This document shows, piece by piece, positions 52,653 through 61,974 of a DNA stretch of 64,000 nt; position 1 is the first letter of the stretch; the number at the start of each line of letters is the position of its first letter. Under the pieces are notes generated by a model that did no database searches, was not told the DNA's origin, and saw nothing but the letters and a program-made list of their open reading frames with translations. The stretch lies in NCBI RefSeq assembly GCF_900105215.1, contig NZ_FOIP01000002.1:558001-622000 (forward strand). Direction: 5' to 3'. Made by a program: the position numbers and the translations under genes. The DNA is from Lacrimispora sphenoides. Its GTDB lineage: Bacteria > Bacillota > Clostridia > Lachnospirales > Lachnospiraceae.

Positions 52653-54119
52653 TCACTTGCACGTATTATTGAGATACGACTTATAGAGGGATATCATCGC
52701 TTCATTTGGTACAAAGGCAGAACCAAATCCGTCCACGTTGGAACGCAAGCCGCTTAGCGCATTTTCCCTATTCTCCATTATCCTCTGCAGCTCCTGCATT
52801 TCCTGCGGGAAGATCAGGGAATTCCCAAAACGTTTGTTTGAGAGCAAAACGTTTGTTTCGCCATACATACAGAAAAAGTTTTCACCAAAATCGTTAACTA
52901 AATCCGTTTCGGCACAGTCTGTATTGTATTCGATTCCGACCTCACCGCCGACGAACAGATTATGATGAATCTGATTACGGGCACTGCGCTGTACAACCAT
53001 CTGCACGGGATTATCGATAAAGGTATTATTGCGGAAAATGCAATCCTCAGTCCGTCCAAGATCTGCATCATAACCGCCAAAAGCCAGCCCGCAATATCCC
53101 TGACAGTTTGCTATGATGTTATCGTGCACCTCTACACCCGATACGTGAAACAATGGATTGTCCTTGGGGCTATGTTCCGTTGCAACCTCAATGCCAATGT
53201 CGCAGCTGAAGATGAAGTTATTGTAAATTTCGATGTTCTGGCCCCCATCCACATAGATGCCTCCGGCACAGAGGCTGTAACCCGTACCTTCCAGATAGGC
53301 ATTATTTCCAAGAGTGCTGATTGCATAAACCACATTACCGTAGCACTTGCCGTTACGGGCATAATCCACATCATAGGGATTGCCTTTATAGTCATCTCTG
53401 TGTTTGGCAGTACCCTCAAATCCGATCATGTCGATGCCGATATTATTGTTATTGTGAATCTGATTATTGCGGATTGTGAAGCCGTCTATGTTGCCGTTGA
53501 AAACAGTGGACTCGCTGGAATCGCAGCGGCAGTCAAAAACCTCGCAGTTTTCCATCGTGATGTTTTTGACCGGCGCCTTGTAGTTGGCGGCATAAACACA
53601 GATTCCGTGGGTGCCGTTTATGTCATGGACTACGCAATTTTGAATGATGATATTTTCAAGTGCTTTTTCCCCCTGATCCGGTGTACTTTCATAATAGATC
53701 CCATGGGTGCCCCCTACAACCTCCAGGCCGGAAATTACGAAATTGTCAACGTTTATCAAATGAATGCCAATATCGTTCGTGCTCTGAATGACAGGTTTCT
53801 CTCCTTCGGCTGCGCGGATGGTTACCGGAGCCATCTCTGTCCCCGAACACTGGGCATTCACCTCGAACGGTTGATACGTACCTGCGTGGATGGAAATAGT
53901 CATGCCGGGCTTTACGGCTGCAAGCGCGTCTGGAATGGTAGTAAAAGGGTGCGTATCACTGCCGTCGGCGGTTTTATCATCGCCATTGGTTGAAACGTGC
54001 AGCACATTATCTGCAGGAACAATCCTTGACGATGCATAGGGGGTGCCTACTGCGGGATCACATCCAATTAGACATATACCGCAGAAAACCGAAATTACAA
54101 TATTTTTTACATATCTCAT
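52653..54119 (-). CDS. Parallel beta-helix lipoprotein (polysaccharide lyase-like)
   Basis: 488 residues from the ATG at 54119; GGGAGGAG lies upstream on the minus strand, and a longer frame to 54281 runs through the hairpin region and lacks a ribosome site. A lipoprotein signal ends in LIGC (Cys20), so the protein sits outside the membrane. The start VSTNGDDKTADGSDTHPFTTIPDAL is the usual first rung of a right-handed beta-helix (here read as short motifs), followed by many N-rich rungs (IIIQNCVVHDING, FTIRNNQIHNNNNIGI, IYNNFIFSCDIGI). Such proteins are pectate/alginate-type lyases or glycan-binding proteins. It is downstream of the LacI gene. Confidence 0.85.
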   Translation of the reverse strand: MRYVKNIVISVFCGICLIGCDPAVGTPYASSRIVPADNVLHVSTNGDDKTADGSDTHPFTTIPDALAAVKPGMTISIHAGTYQPFEVNAQCSGTEMAPVTIRAAEGEKPVIQSTNDIGIHLINVDNFVISGLEVVGGTHGIYYESTPDQGEKALENIIIQNCVVHDINGTHGICVYAANYKAPVKNITMENCEVFDCRCDSSESTVFNGNIDGFTIRNNQIHNNNNIGIDMIGFEGTAKHRDDYKGNPYDVDYARNGKCYGNVVYAISTLGNNAYLEGTGYSLCAGGIYVDGGQNIEIYNNFIFSCDIGIEVATEHSPKDNPLFHVSGVEVHDNIIANCQGYCGLAFGGYDADLGRTEDCIFRNNTFIDNPVQMVVQRSARNQIHHNLFVGGEVGIEYNTDCAETDLVNDFGENFFCMYGETNVLLSNKRFGNSLIFPQEMQELQRIMENRENALSGLRSNVDGFGSAFVPNEAMISLYKSYLNNTCK

Positions 54120-54175
54120 AGATATTATCTTACTCCTCCCAATGATCGTGTGCCTGGCTGCCTGTAAAATATTCC

Positions 54176-54214
54176 AAAGCCATAGGAAGATAGTAATTAT
54201 CTTCCTATGGCTTT
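54176..54214. other. Perfect 17-bp hairpin between LacI and beta-helix genes
   Basis: AAAGCCATAGGAAGATA (54176-54192) pairs with TATCTTCCTATGGCTTT (54198-54214), loop GTAAT. The plus strand is followed by TTAATA and the minus strand by GGAATATTTT, so termination of the LacI transcript would be partial. No other promoter is visible for the beta-helix gene. Confidence 0.7.
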
Positions 54215-54258
54215 TTAATAGACAGAATTCCATGATAATGCCGGATTCCCATAGGACT

Positions 54259-55281
54259 TCAAGTAGAGTTGCGCAGAACAAGGCTGGTAGGAAGAATTAC
54301 TTTCCTGGGGAGAAGCTGATACCCGTTAATCCTTGCAAGGAGCAGATCAACTGCAACCATGCCGATTTCCTTTGTAGGGATTTCAATTGTGGTCAGAGGA
54401 GGATTGGAATATTTGGATATTTCGATATTGGACAGCCCGATTACTGCTACTTTGTCCGGTACGGCTATTCCCATTTTATACAGGCTGCTTAAGGCGGCCA
54501 TGGCCATTAAATCACTGGCTACAAAGAAAGCGGTGGGAGAATCTTCTTTCTGATAGAGCTGGTTGACCTTTTCCATGCAAAGGTTCTCATCCCAGGCGCA
54601 ATCAATAACCCAGTCAGAATTTACCGGCAGGCCGGCAGCGTGCAGGGAGGCGTAATAGCCCCGGTACCTCTGGCTGGATTTTATATCGCCGCTCATACCG
54701 CTGCCGCCGATAAAGCCTATCTTTTTATGCCCCTTGTCAATTAAGTGCTGCACTGCCACACTTGCTACCCTGTAATGGTCATAACCTACATTGTCGATAT
54801 CCTCCCACCAGGTATCGATTCCGACAATGTTTGGAACCTGATTTCGTATGAACTGGTAGATTTCACTGTTGAGTGATTCCATCAGAATCAGACCAGAGAC
54901 CGGATTGCCAAAGGCGTTGTATAAGGCCTTTTTATCCTCCAGCTCGGCACCGGTCTTTATAAAGGTAAGTTCATATCCGTTGTTTTGAAGCTGTTCTTCT
55001 ACGCCGGACAAGATGGACATAAAATAAGGGTCGTTATATTTATTTTTCGTTACGCTTAGGACACAGCCTATTTTTACAAGTGCATTGCCTGAATGGGCTT
55101 TATTGTCACCGGAGGAAGAGTTTGCGGGGGATTTTACTGTATAGTTCAAATCTGTAACAGCCTTCCATACCCGTGCCCGGGTTTCGTCGGTCATTTTGTA
55201 TTGGGTATCGTTATTTAATACCCGTGATACAGTAGCTATTGACACCTTTGCCAGATTGGCTACGTCTCTGATTGTGCTCAA
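54259..55281 (-). CDS. LacI-family transcriptional regulator
   Basis: 340 residues. The N-terminal helix-turn-helix and hinge are clear: STIRDVANLAKVSIATVSRVLNN (residues 2-24; cut to TIRDVANLAKVSIATVSRVL) and ARVWKAVTDLNY. A periplasmic-binding-protein-like sugar sensor follows (IGCVLSVTKNKYNDPYFM; GFIGGSG; AFFVASDLMAMAAL). Operators of LacI type flank it: GTTTACGTAAAC in its own promoter region and GTTTAGTAAAC in the divergent operon's promoter. It probably represses both until an oligosaccharide or its product is present. Confidence 0.93.
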   Translation of the reverse strand: MSTIRDVANLAKVSIATVSRVLNNDTQYKMTDETRARVWKAVTDLNYTVKSPANSSSGDNKAHSGNALVKIGCVLSVTKNKYNDPYFMSILSGVEEQLQNNGYELTFIKTGAELEDKKALYNAFGNPVSGLILMESLNSEIYQFIRNQVPNIVGIDTWWEDIDNVGYDHYRVASVAVQHLIDKGHKKIGFIGGSGMSGDIKSSQRYRGYYASLHAAGLPVNSDWVIDCAWDENLCMEKVNQLYQKEDSPTAFFVASDLMAMAALSSLYKMGIAVPDKVAVIGLSNIEISKYSNPPLTTIEIPTKEIGMVAVDLLLARINGYQLLPRKVILPTSLVLRNST

Positions 55282-55328
55282 ATTAGTTTGCCCCCTTAAT
55301 CACAGCTTGTGAAATTTTTGTTTAGTAT

Positions 55329-55340
55329 GTTTACGTAAAC
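55329..55340 (-). promoter_or_regulatory. LacI-type operator in the LacI promoter
   Basis: GTTTACGTAAAC, a perfect 12-bp palindrome with the central CG typical of LacI-family sites, about 20 bases downstream of the predicted start of lacI-gene transcription. Confidence 0.75.
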
Positions 55341-55362
55341 TGCGTATATTACATACAGTTAA

Positions 55363-55392
55363 ATTATAATAATGTTTCACTGATTTTGTCAA
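55363..55392 (-). promoter_or_regulatory. Promoter of the LacI gene
   Basis: On the minus strand TTGACA (55392-55387), 18-base spacer, TATAAT (55368-55363): consensus boxes. Confidence 0.75.
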
Positions 55393-55587
55393 TACTTAAT
55401 TTTCCAGCCGCTAAGTGGCATTTATGGAAAAATCACTCCAGTTTGAGGATTTCTATGACAGTATCCCGGAATATTTCCATAAAAACTTATGAAATAAAAG
55501 GTATGAGAACAACAAACCTTTTCATGATAAGGAACGTTATTTGTAAAATATTTTATAATTTTTTTCATAATTATTTTAAAAATAGTA

Positions 55588-55616
55588 TTTACACAGGGCA
55601 GGGCAAATGTTATAAT
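55588..55616 (+). promoter_or_regulatory. Promoter of the DUF4832 operon
   Basis: TTTACA (55588-55593), 17-base spacer, TATAAT (55611-55616). Confidence 0.7.
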
Positions 55617-55627
55617 CCAGCTATAAA

Positions 55628-55638
55628 GTTTAGTAAAC
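55628..55638 (+). promoter_or_regulatory. LacI-type operator at the DUF4832 operon start
   Basis: GTTTAGTAAAC, a perfect palindrome that shares both arms with the operator at 55329, placed just downstream of the expected transcription start. Confidence 0.7.
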
Positions 55639-55742
55639 AAACGTAACAAAAAGTAACAAAAAAGAAAGCAATAATAAAAAGAACCTGACTAGTTTTAACA
55701 GAATTATCGATGCAGAGCAGCAAACAGAAAGGGAGTGTTGGG

Positions 55743-55955
55743 ATGAAAAGTATCCGCTGCCATAAGTGTGCAAAGGAATTAAGCAATAACGAGATTGCGC
55801 TTAACCTTAAGCTGTTGGGAAAGCAAATCGGGACGTTACACTGCTATCAGTGTTTATCGGAGTACTTCTGCTGTGATACTGTCAGACTGCAGGAGCTGGC
55901 AGAACAGTATAAAAGCAGCGGCTGCCTCTTGTTTCAAACAAATTATACAGCCTAA
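55743..55955 (+). CDS. Small zinc-ribbon-like protein
   Basis: 70 residues from ATG 55743, with GGGAGTG upstream. Two CxxC pairs, CHKC near the N-terminus and CYQC about 28 residues later, followed by FCC, would bind one zinc. The rest is helical and polar. It is the first gene of the LacI-controlled operon, 12 bases before the DUF4832 gene. I recognise no named family; an RNA-, DNA- or protein-binding role is possible. Confidence 0.7.
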   Translation: MKSIRCHKCAKELSNNEIALNLKLLGKQIGTLHCYQCLSEYFCCDTVRLQELAEQYKSSGCLLFQTNYTA

Positions 55956-55967
55956 GGAGATAAGCCT

Positions 55968-57289
55968 ATGAGTGATACCTATGTTACATATCCTAAAATA
56001 ACTGACGAACTCCTTGATAATCCGGGGATTGGCTTTATTGCAGCTCCGGGTTTGATGGAACCGGCAGGGTCAATACATGATAACCGGGGCAATCCGGTGG
56101 AAAAATACAAATTTACCGATAGCAGCAGAACCTCAAATCATCCCGACAGCAGGATTACCTACTGTGGAGTCCGGTGGAGAGATTTGGAGGCTGAAAAGGG
56201 CAGATACCGGTGGGATATCCTTGAGAAAAAGCTGGAGGAGGCAAAAGCATTGGGCTGTACGGCAATTGTACGCTGCTCTCCCTATGCATTGGCAGAAGAG
56301 GACGATATCCCGGATTGGTTTCGAAGGGAATGCCGGGAGGAACCGGAATTTCCCTTTTGGAGAGTTGACCCCCTGCATTCCCCCTATGTCACTTACTGGT
56401 CTAAGTTTATTGCGGAATTTGCAGAACATTTTGACGGACATCCGGTAATAAGCTCAGTGGATATGGCACTGGTAGGAGCCTGGGGCGAAGGCGGAGGCAC
56501 CGAGTTTCTTGATGAGGAAAGTATCAGGCAGATGGTAGGAGCTTATATCGACAATTTTAAATAACCCCGCTGCAGGCCCTTCTCCATGATCCAAAGTCGG
56601 TAAAGATGATCCGTGAGAGAAAGGAAAATATAGGATTTCGGGTGGATTGCCTGGGGGATATGGGAGGCTTCCATCAGGAAGAATGGTCCCATATGCTGGA
56701 TTTTTATCCGGAAAATATCTGTAACTTTGAAATGGAGGATGCATGGAAAAAGGCACCGGTGGTATTTGAAGCCTGCTGGCACATGAATGACTGGTACCTC
56801 CAGGGCTGGGATATCGATTATATTGTGGATGAATCCTTAAAGTGGCATATCTCTTCCTTTAACAGCAAGGGCACTACCGTCCCTGAGACATGGAAGGAGA
56901 GTGTTAAAAGGTGGCTCAATACAATGGGATACCGCTTTGAATTAAGAAAGCTCACGTATCATCCGGTGGTAAAAAAAGGAGAAGGCTTCCGAATCAGAGG
57001 ATTGTGGGCCAATACTGGTGTTGCTCCTATATATCATAGGTATCCCCTGGTAGTCCGCCTGAAAAATGAGAAAGAAGTCATCAGACTTACCAGTAAAACG
57101 GATATCAGAAACTGGCTGCCGGATATGGATATCCTTTGGGAAGAAGAGTTCGCCCTGGAAGGAATGGCCGGTGAGTATTCTCTGGAAATAGGAATTGAAA
57201 CCGGGATACCGGAGCTTGGAAATATAAAACTGGCAATTGAAGGTTTAAAAGACGGTTACTATTGTTTCGGAAAAATAATCGTAGAATAG
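55968..57289 (+). pseudogene. DUF4874/DUF4832-like protein, split by a frameshift
   Basis: The first part (55968-56564, 198 codons) starts ITDELLDNPGIGF and has a barrel-like half (FAEHFDGHPVISSVDMALVGAWGEGG, seen in short pieces). It stops at TAA 56562. The second part continues in another frame through LLHDPKSVKMI to 57289, with a beta-sandwich end (RKLTYHPVV, YPLVVRLKN). Adding one A in the AAA run at about 56559-56561 joins them as NFKITPLQALLHDP. So either one base was lost, making a pseudogene, or it is a sequencing error. The family is found in polysaccharide loci and resembles glycosidase barrels; activity is unproven. Confidence 0.8.
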
Positions 57290-57299
57290 AGGGATGAGC

Positions 57300-58589
57300 A
57301 TGGGACATTTATCGTATGGATTCAAAGAATGTGTGGATTATTGCGGCTTTGACAATCTGCCTGAGGGGCTGGAGCAATTCTATGCCGGCTATCCCGGGGT
57401 AGAGGACAGCCATTTTATAGAAAGAAGATTTTTAAAGGAAATATTTGAAAAATTCAACCTTCCGGAGAAAAAGCAAAGGCTACTGACAAAAGCGGCAGAA
57501 GCAGTGGAAGGGGACCCGAGACTGTTTCATTTCTCCAAATTCCTGGTATGGGATATGTGCTCTGCAAGAAACCGATGTGACGTGGATAACTATAAAAATA
57601 TGACTCCTGTGTGTATGGCAGAGTACGGAGAACTTTATTCCTTCCTCCTTCTGCTGGCCTGTGTGGTTCCTTCCATAAAGCTTTTAAAGGAACGGGGCGT
57701 TCCGGAGCATTATTATCGGGATATTCCTTTCCAGCCTATAAAGTCCCAATTAGAGAAGCTGGTTCGGGATGATGTGAGCGTAAGTGATTTTCCCTGGGAT
57801 ATGAATTTTTATACCTGCTCCATCTTTCTTATGGACCGGTTCCTGTTTATTCCTTGCCGCTTTGGCGATACATTTACCATGTACCGGAATAAGGTTTCCG
57901 GGAAGGTAACCGCCCTAAAACATGGCGGAGAGGAATTCCGCAGAGACGGGCAGTTTAATGGAATAAACGGAGTTTATGATAAAGCAGGAGCCTTTCTTTC
58001 CCTCTGGCAGGAGACGGAGGAGGAGATTACTGCAAATCCCATCAATCCCATGGGCTTTGTGGAGAGGGATCCCGTAACGCTGTTAAAGAAGGAATGGGAG
58101 GAAGCCTTAACCCAGGGGGATATGCTTCTGGCGCTTCATGTGCCTTCCGGTCCGGGATATAACCCTGAGAGGCTTAAGAATTCCATGGTGCTGGCGCTGG
58201 AGTTTTACAAGACTTATTTTCCGGAACTGCCGGTCAAAGGCTTTTGGAGTGAAAGCTGGCTGTATGATTCAAGACTGTCTCTGGTGCTTGATCATGATAC
58301 CAGCAATATTATAAAGGTCCAGCGTCAATTTTATCTATATCCGATTAAAGAGGGAGATGCCATGCTTCGATATGAGGTATTTGGTGACTGGAAAGCCGAT
58401 GAAACAAAGGTGGAGCTTAAGACCTCCCTGCAAAAAGCGGCTGCTGCCTATATGGCAACAGGAGCGTGCTTTAATAACCTGAGTATGGTGGTTCTAAAGG
58501 AAGAAGCGGATCAAACGGATCAAATGCCTTATATCACACAGGATGACATTGCACGCTTCAGACAAATTGCTGACAGCCATTTAAAATAA
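57300..58589 (+). CDS. Acyltransferase-like protein (NAT_N / GNAT_C type)
   Basis: 429 residues from ATG 57300; AGAGGG lies six bases upstream and directly abuts the ATG at 57294. The opening NLPEGLEQFYAGYPGVEDSHF and the second-half segments LALHVPSGPGYNPERLKNSM, GFWSESWLYDSRL and FQ-rich end resemble the two-domain acyltransferase proteins annotated with an N-acyltransferase N-terminal and a GNAT-like C-terminal domain. I recall this family from gut Firmicutes polysaccharide loci, but am not certain. No signal peptide or membrane segment. It lies between two DUF4832-like genes, perhaps for adding or moving an acyl group on the same sugar. Confidence 0.65.
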   Translation: MGHLSYGFKECVDYCGFDNLPEGLEQFYAGYPGVEDSHFIERRFLKEIFEKFNLPEKKQRLLTKAAEAVEGDPRLFHFSKFLVWDMCSARNRCDVDNYKNMTPVCMAEYGELYSFLLLLACVVPSIKLLKERGVPEHYYRDIPFQPIKSQLEKLVRDDVSVSDFPWDMNFYTCSIFLMDRFLFIPCRFGDTFTMYRNKVSGKVTALKHGGEEFRRDGQFNGINGVYDKAGAFLSLWQETEEEITANPINPMGFVERDPVTLLKKEWEEALTQGDMLLALHVPSGPGYNPERLKNSMVLALEFYKTYFPELPVKGFWSESWLYDSRLSLVLDHDTSNIIKVQRQFYLYPIKEGDAMLRYEVFGDWKADETKVELKTSLQKAAAAYMATGACFNNLSMVVLKEEADQTDQMPYITQDDIARFRQIADSHLK

Positions 58590-58602
58590 GGAGGAGCTGC
58601 CC

Positions 58603-59685
58603 ATGGGAAAATATGCACTGGAACATTATAGTCCCTATGAAACTTATAAAATACGGCCGCTGCACCTTTCTAAGGCCACAGTTAATCCTGGCAGAGGGCA
58701 GTACCGGATGGTTGAACTCACCTGGGAGGAGCTGGAGCCTCATCGGGGTAAATATAACCTAAACCGGTTAAAAGAAGCACTTGCAGAGGTTCATAATCCG
58801 GTCCTTTCCATAAAACAGGGCTTTCCGGCCTGGCTAAAGAAGGGCCAAGAGGAAAGCTTTAAACACTTAATCCGCAGAGTTGCAAGCGCCCTGAACAATG
58901 AAAAGCTTATTGGTGTTGCGGTTTCTACGGAAGATAGCAGCCAGGGAATCTGGGATGCTTATCTGGAAGCCTTTGAGGGCATTCCGTTATTGGTTAGTCT
59001 TGAGCAGGAGGACTTGCTGCAGTATCTAAAGGATCATGAATACCCTTTTGGCCTTATTGTAAATTGCAGCGAAGATAACTGGATCAGCTGCTGCGAAAAA
59101 TTTGCCGGGTACCGGCTTCAAAATACCTGGCAGCGGATGCCGGTACTGCTTCAAATAGAAGAGGAGAGCCCTGGAGAGAATATCCGCCGGGAAGGCCTGC
59201 GATGGCCTGCCGGTCTCTCCAGCCGCCTCATGGATGTAGGGTATGACTTTTCCATAAGAAGATTGACATATCCAAAGAAGATCGCATCAAAGGGAGCACT
59301 TCCCCTCCGCTTTTGGTTTGTAAATAGGGGCAGTGCGCCTTGTTATCTGGATTACAGCTTAAGGCTTCGTCTGGAAAGGGGAGGGGAGGAGCAGGAATTT
59401 GTCTTAAACATTGACAAAGGTGCCTGGAAAGTTGGGGATATTACCCACAATGAGATTATTTCCTTACCGATACTGCCTATTGGTGAATACGGTTTGTCAG
59501 TTGGGATTTTCTTTGCTGATGAAAGCCCCATGGAGCTGGATATCCAGATGGAGAAAAAGGACGGTTATTACAGGCTGGGAACGGTGGAGGTGTGTAAAGA
59601 CACAGCGGTGGATTTGGCACATGCCTGGGATGATTTCTATCCCGATGGCTATTATCCGCTGGAGGATCCGCAGCTTCCCGATTGA
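58603..59685 (+). CDS. DUF4832-like protein, intact paralogue
   Basis: 360 residues, preceded by AAGGAGGAG. The N-terminal half looks like a reduced TIM barrel (ELTWEELEPHRGKYNLNRL, as in GH42-like folds). The C-terminal beta-sandwich has IRRLTYPKKI and LPLRFWFVNRGSAPCYLDY, which line up with RKLTYHPVV and IRGLWANTGVAPIYHRY in the frameshifted gene at 55968. So the two are paralogues. No signal peptide. The function is not established. Confidence 0.7.
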   Translation: MGKYALEHYSPYETYKIRPLHLSKATVNPGRGQYRMVELTWEELEPHRGKYNLNRLKEALAEVHNPVLSIKQGFPAWLKKGQEESFKHLIRRVASALNNEKLIGVAVSTEDSSQGIWDAYLEAFEGIPLLVSLEQEDLLQYLKDHEYPFGLIVNCSEDNWISCCEKFAGYRLQNTWQRMPVLLQIEEESPGENIRREGLRWPAGLSSRLMDVGYDFSIRRLTYPKKIASKGALPLRFWFVNRGSAPCYLDYSLRLRLERGGEEQEFVLNIDKGAWKVGDITHNEIISLPILPIGEYGLSVGIFFADESPMELDIQMEKKDGYYRLGTVEVCKDTAVDLAHAWDDFYPDGYYPLEDPQLPD

Positions 59686-59725
59686 TTGGATGGACGACAG
59701 AAAATAATAGCAGGAGGAAAGAAAA

Positions 59726-60982
59726 TTGAAAATTGCATTGGTTGGTGCAGGACAGCGGGGAATGATTTATTCCAAACAGGCCTATGAAACAAAAAAGGCA
59801 GATATTGTAGCGGTGGTGGAGCCGGAGGATGAAAGAAGATCAGCTGCGGCGGAAAATTTCGGTATTCCGTCTGAAATGCAGTTTAAAAATATAGAGGATT
59901 TTTACCGGAGGGGCAGGATTGCCGATGCCGTTATCATTGCATCCATGGACCAGGACCATTGCCAACAGGTTCTGGCTGCTCTGGAGCTTGGATATGATAT
60001 TCTTCTTGAAAAGCCCATATCTCCCAATCCAAAGGAATGTCTTATGATTCAGGATAAGGCAAATCAGAAGGGCTGTAAGGTTATTGTATGCCATGTACTC
60101 AGATATACGAATTTTTTTGCGGCGATTAAGGAAATTATCGACAGCGGAGAGCTGGGGAAGGTAATTACCATCCAGCATAATGAGAATGTAGGTAATTACC
60201 ACATTGCCCATTCCTTTGTCAGAGGAAATTGGAGAAGAAGTGATTTATCCAGTCCCCTGGTGATGCAAAAATCCTGCCATGACATGGATATCCTTGCCTG
60301 GCTGGTGGGCAGTGAGGCGAAAAAAATAGTTTCTTTTGGCAGTTTAAAATACTTTAAAGAAGAGAGTGCTCCAAAGGGCAGCTCCGAACGTTGCCTGACC
60401 TGTAAGGCTGCCGGAGACTGCCGCTTTGATGCCCGCAAGGCCTACCTGCCGATTATGGGAAGCTGGCCGGCTACGGTTCTTACCCAGGACCAGACGGAAG
60501 AGGGGGTAAACAAAGCTTTGGCTGAAGGCCCCTATGGACGTTGTGTATACCGCTGTGACAACGACGTATGCGACAATCAGGTAGTATTAATCGAATTTAA
60601 GAATGACGTAACAGTCAGCTTTAATTTAAGCGGATTTACGAATAAAATTAGCCGGACGATCAAGGTTATGTGCGAAAATGGGGAAATCAGAGGGGATGAC
60701 AGTCTGAACCAGATTGAGGTTACAAAATTTGCCTCCAATGCAATTGATGGTTTTGAGCAGAAAATCATTCATACCGGTCAGCCCCAGGGAGGCCATGGAG
60801 GAGGAGATGTGGCCCTGGTGGATGATTTTGTCAGTCAGATGGAAACACACAGCAACAACAGCAGATCCTCCATAACCCAGTCAGTGGAAAGCCATGTGAT
60901 GGCATATGCGGCAGAGCAATCCAGAATTACCGGCGAAATAATTGATGTGGATGCATTAAAAAGCCGGCTGCGAAACTCTTAA
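59726..60982 (+). CDS. Gfo/Idh/MocA-family oxidoreductase
   Basis: 418 residues from a TTG at 59726, which is justified by AGGAGG eight bases upstream and by the dinucleotide fold beginning at residue 1: MKIALVGAGQRG. EKPISPN is the conserved EKP catalytic-region motif, and a C-terminal alpha/beta domain follows. A Cys-rich insertion is notable: CLTCKAAGDC (about 224-233) and CVYRCDNDVC (about 272-281), which could hold zinc. The family oxidises or reduces sugars, inositols and amino sugars with NAD(P). It lies between the DUF4832 genes and the importer genes. Confidence 0.9.
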   Translation: MKIALVGAGQRGMIYSKQAYETKKADIVAVVEPEDERRSAAAENFGIPSEMQFKNIEDFYRRGRIADAVIIASMDQDHCQQVLAALELGYDILLEKPISPNPKECLMIQDKANQKGCKVIVCHVLRYTNFFAAIKEIIDSGELGKVITIQHNENVGNYHIAHSFVRGNWRRSDLSSPLVMQKSCHDMDILAWLVGSEAKKIVSFGSLKYFKEESAPKGSSERCLTCKAAGDCRFDARKAYLPIMGSWPATVLTQDQTEEGVNKALAEGPYGRCVYRCDNDVCDNQVVLIEFKNDVTVSFNLSGFTNKISRTIKVMCENGEIRGDDSLNQIEVTKFASNAIDGFEQKIIHTGQPQGGHGGGDVALVDDFVSQMETHSNNSRSSITQSVESHVMAYAAEQSRITGEIIDVDALKSRLRNS

Positions 60983-61008
60983 AAAACGGAAAAGAGTGGT
61001 GAAGAGTG

Positions 61009-61974
61009 ATGAAATCAAAAAGAATTCAAAAGGAAGCACCGGGGCCTAAAGAAGACCGGATAAAAGAATTCCTGCGTGAAATAAAAAGAAACAAAGGCCT
61101 GTATCTTATGTGTATGCCTGCTCTGATTGTACTGGTTATGTTTTGCTACATTCCTTTTGCAGGAACCTGGATGGCATTTACCGATTTCAATGTAATGGAT
61201 GGTATCTTCGGAAGCAAGTTTGTAGGCTTAAATAACTTCAAGTATTTCTTTTCCGAGAGCAGCATGGGCTGGCGGGTAACTTATAACACACTGTTTATCA
61301 ATTTCTTTGGAATCGTACTGGGTCTGATTGTTCCAATCAGTATTTCCATATTTTTCAATGAAATCAGGAGCGAGCTCTTTAAGAAACTGACACAAAGCTT
61401 TATGTTTTTTCCGTATTTCCTTTCCTGGGTCGTAGTAGGTACGATTATCTACGGATTTTTTTCCACCGATGTGGGCGTTATCAACAATATGCTGCGATCA
61501 TTGGGAATGGAACCGGTAAAGTGGTATGCGGAACCAAAGTATTGGAAGGGGATCATAATTACCGCCAGTATGTGGAAGTGGAGCGGATACAGCTCCATCA
61601 TTTACATGGCGGCCATGGCGACTTTCGACGGTTCCTTATACGAGGCTGCAAAAGTGGATGGTGCAAACAAGTTCCAGAGAATTTTGTATCTCACCATTCC
61701 GATGCTGAAACCGACGGCCGTTGTACTGACCCTTATGAGTATCGGACGTATTTTCTACGGTGATTTCGGCATGATCTACGGTATTGTAGGCAACAATCCG
61801 GTATTGATTGATGCGGTAACCGTAATTGACACTTATGTGTATCAAAGCATGAGAACCCTGGGCTTTTCCTATGCAACCGCAATTGGACTGTTCCAGTCGG
61901 TGATGGGCCTGATTCTGGTATCCGTTGCCAACCGGTTAGCAAAAAAATATAATGACGGGGAGGGATTATTTTAA
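61009..61974 (+). CDS. ABC transporter permease, LplB type
   Basis: 321 residues from ATG 61009 (a GTG directly before is possible). A charged cytoplasmic N-terminus of about 30 residues leads into six membrane segments. The EAA loop is at about residue 211 (YEAAKVDGA). The stop codon overlaps the start of the partner permease (TAATG), so translation is coupled. It belongs to the LacI-controlled operon. Confidence 0.92.
   Translation: MKSKRIQKEAPGPKEDRIKEFLREIKRNKGLYLMCMPALIVLVMFCYIPFAGTWMAFTDFNVMDGIFGSKFVGLNNFKYFFSESSMGWRVTYNTLFINFFGIVLGLIVPISISIFFNEIRSELFKKLTQSFMFFPYFLSWVVVGTIIYGFFSTDVGVINNMLRSLGMEPVKWYAEPKYWKGIIITASMWKWSGYSSIIYMAAMATFDGSLYEAAKVDGANKFQRILYLTIPMLKPTAVVLTLMSIGRIFYGDFGMIYGIVGNNPVLIDAVTVIDTYVYQSMRTLGFSYATAIGLFQSVMGLILVSVANRLAKKYNDGEGLF

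Larger units (their letters stand above)
55282..55742. other. Divergent control region between LacI gene and DUF4832 operon
   Basis: 461 bases without a gene. It holds one promoter and one LacI-type operator for each direction, listed separately. The middle (about 55400-55580) has a small plus-strand frame without support and otherwise nothing I can name. Confidence 0.7.

Noticed and set aside
52962..53993. Long plus-strand open frame of 343 codons
   Set aside because: It lies wholly antisense to the beta-helix lipoprotein gene, which has a signal peptide and clear repeat rungs; the plus-strand frame has no ribosome site.
56552..56566. Programmed -1 frameshift in the DUF4832 gene
   Set aside because: The -1 frame has its own stop at TTT-TAA just before, and slippage of AAA onto TAA would pair badly; no slippery heptamer in the right frame.
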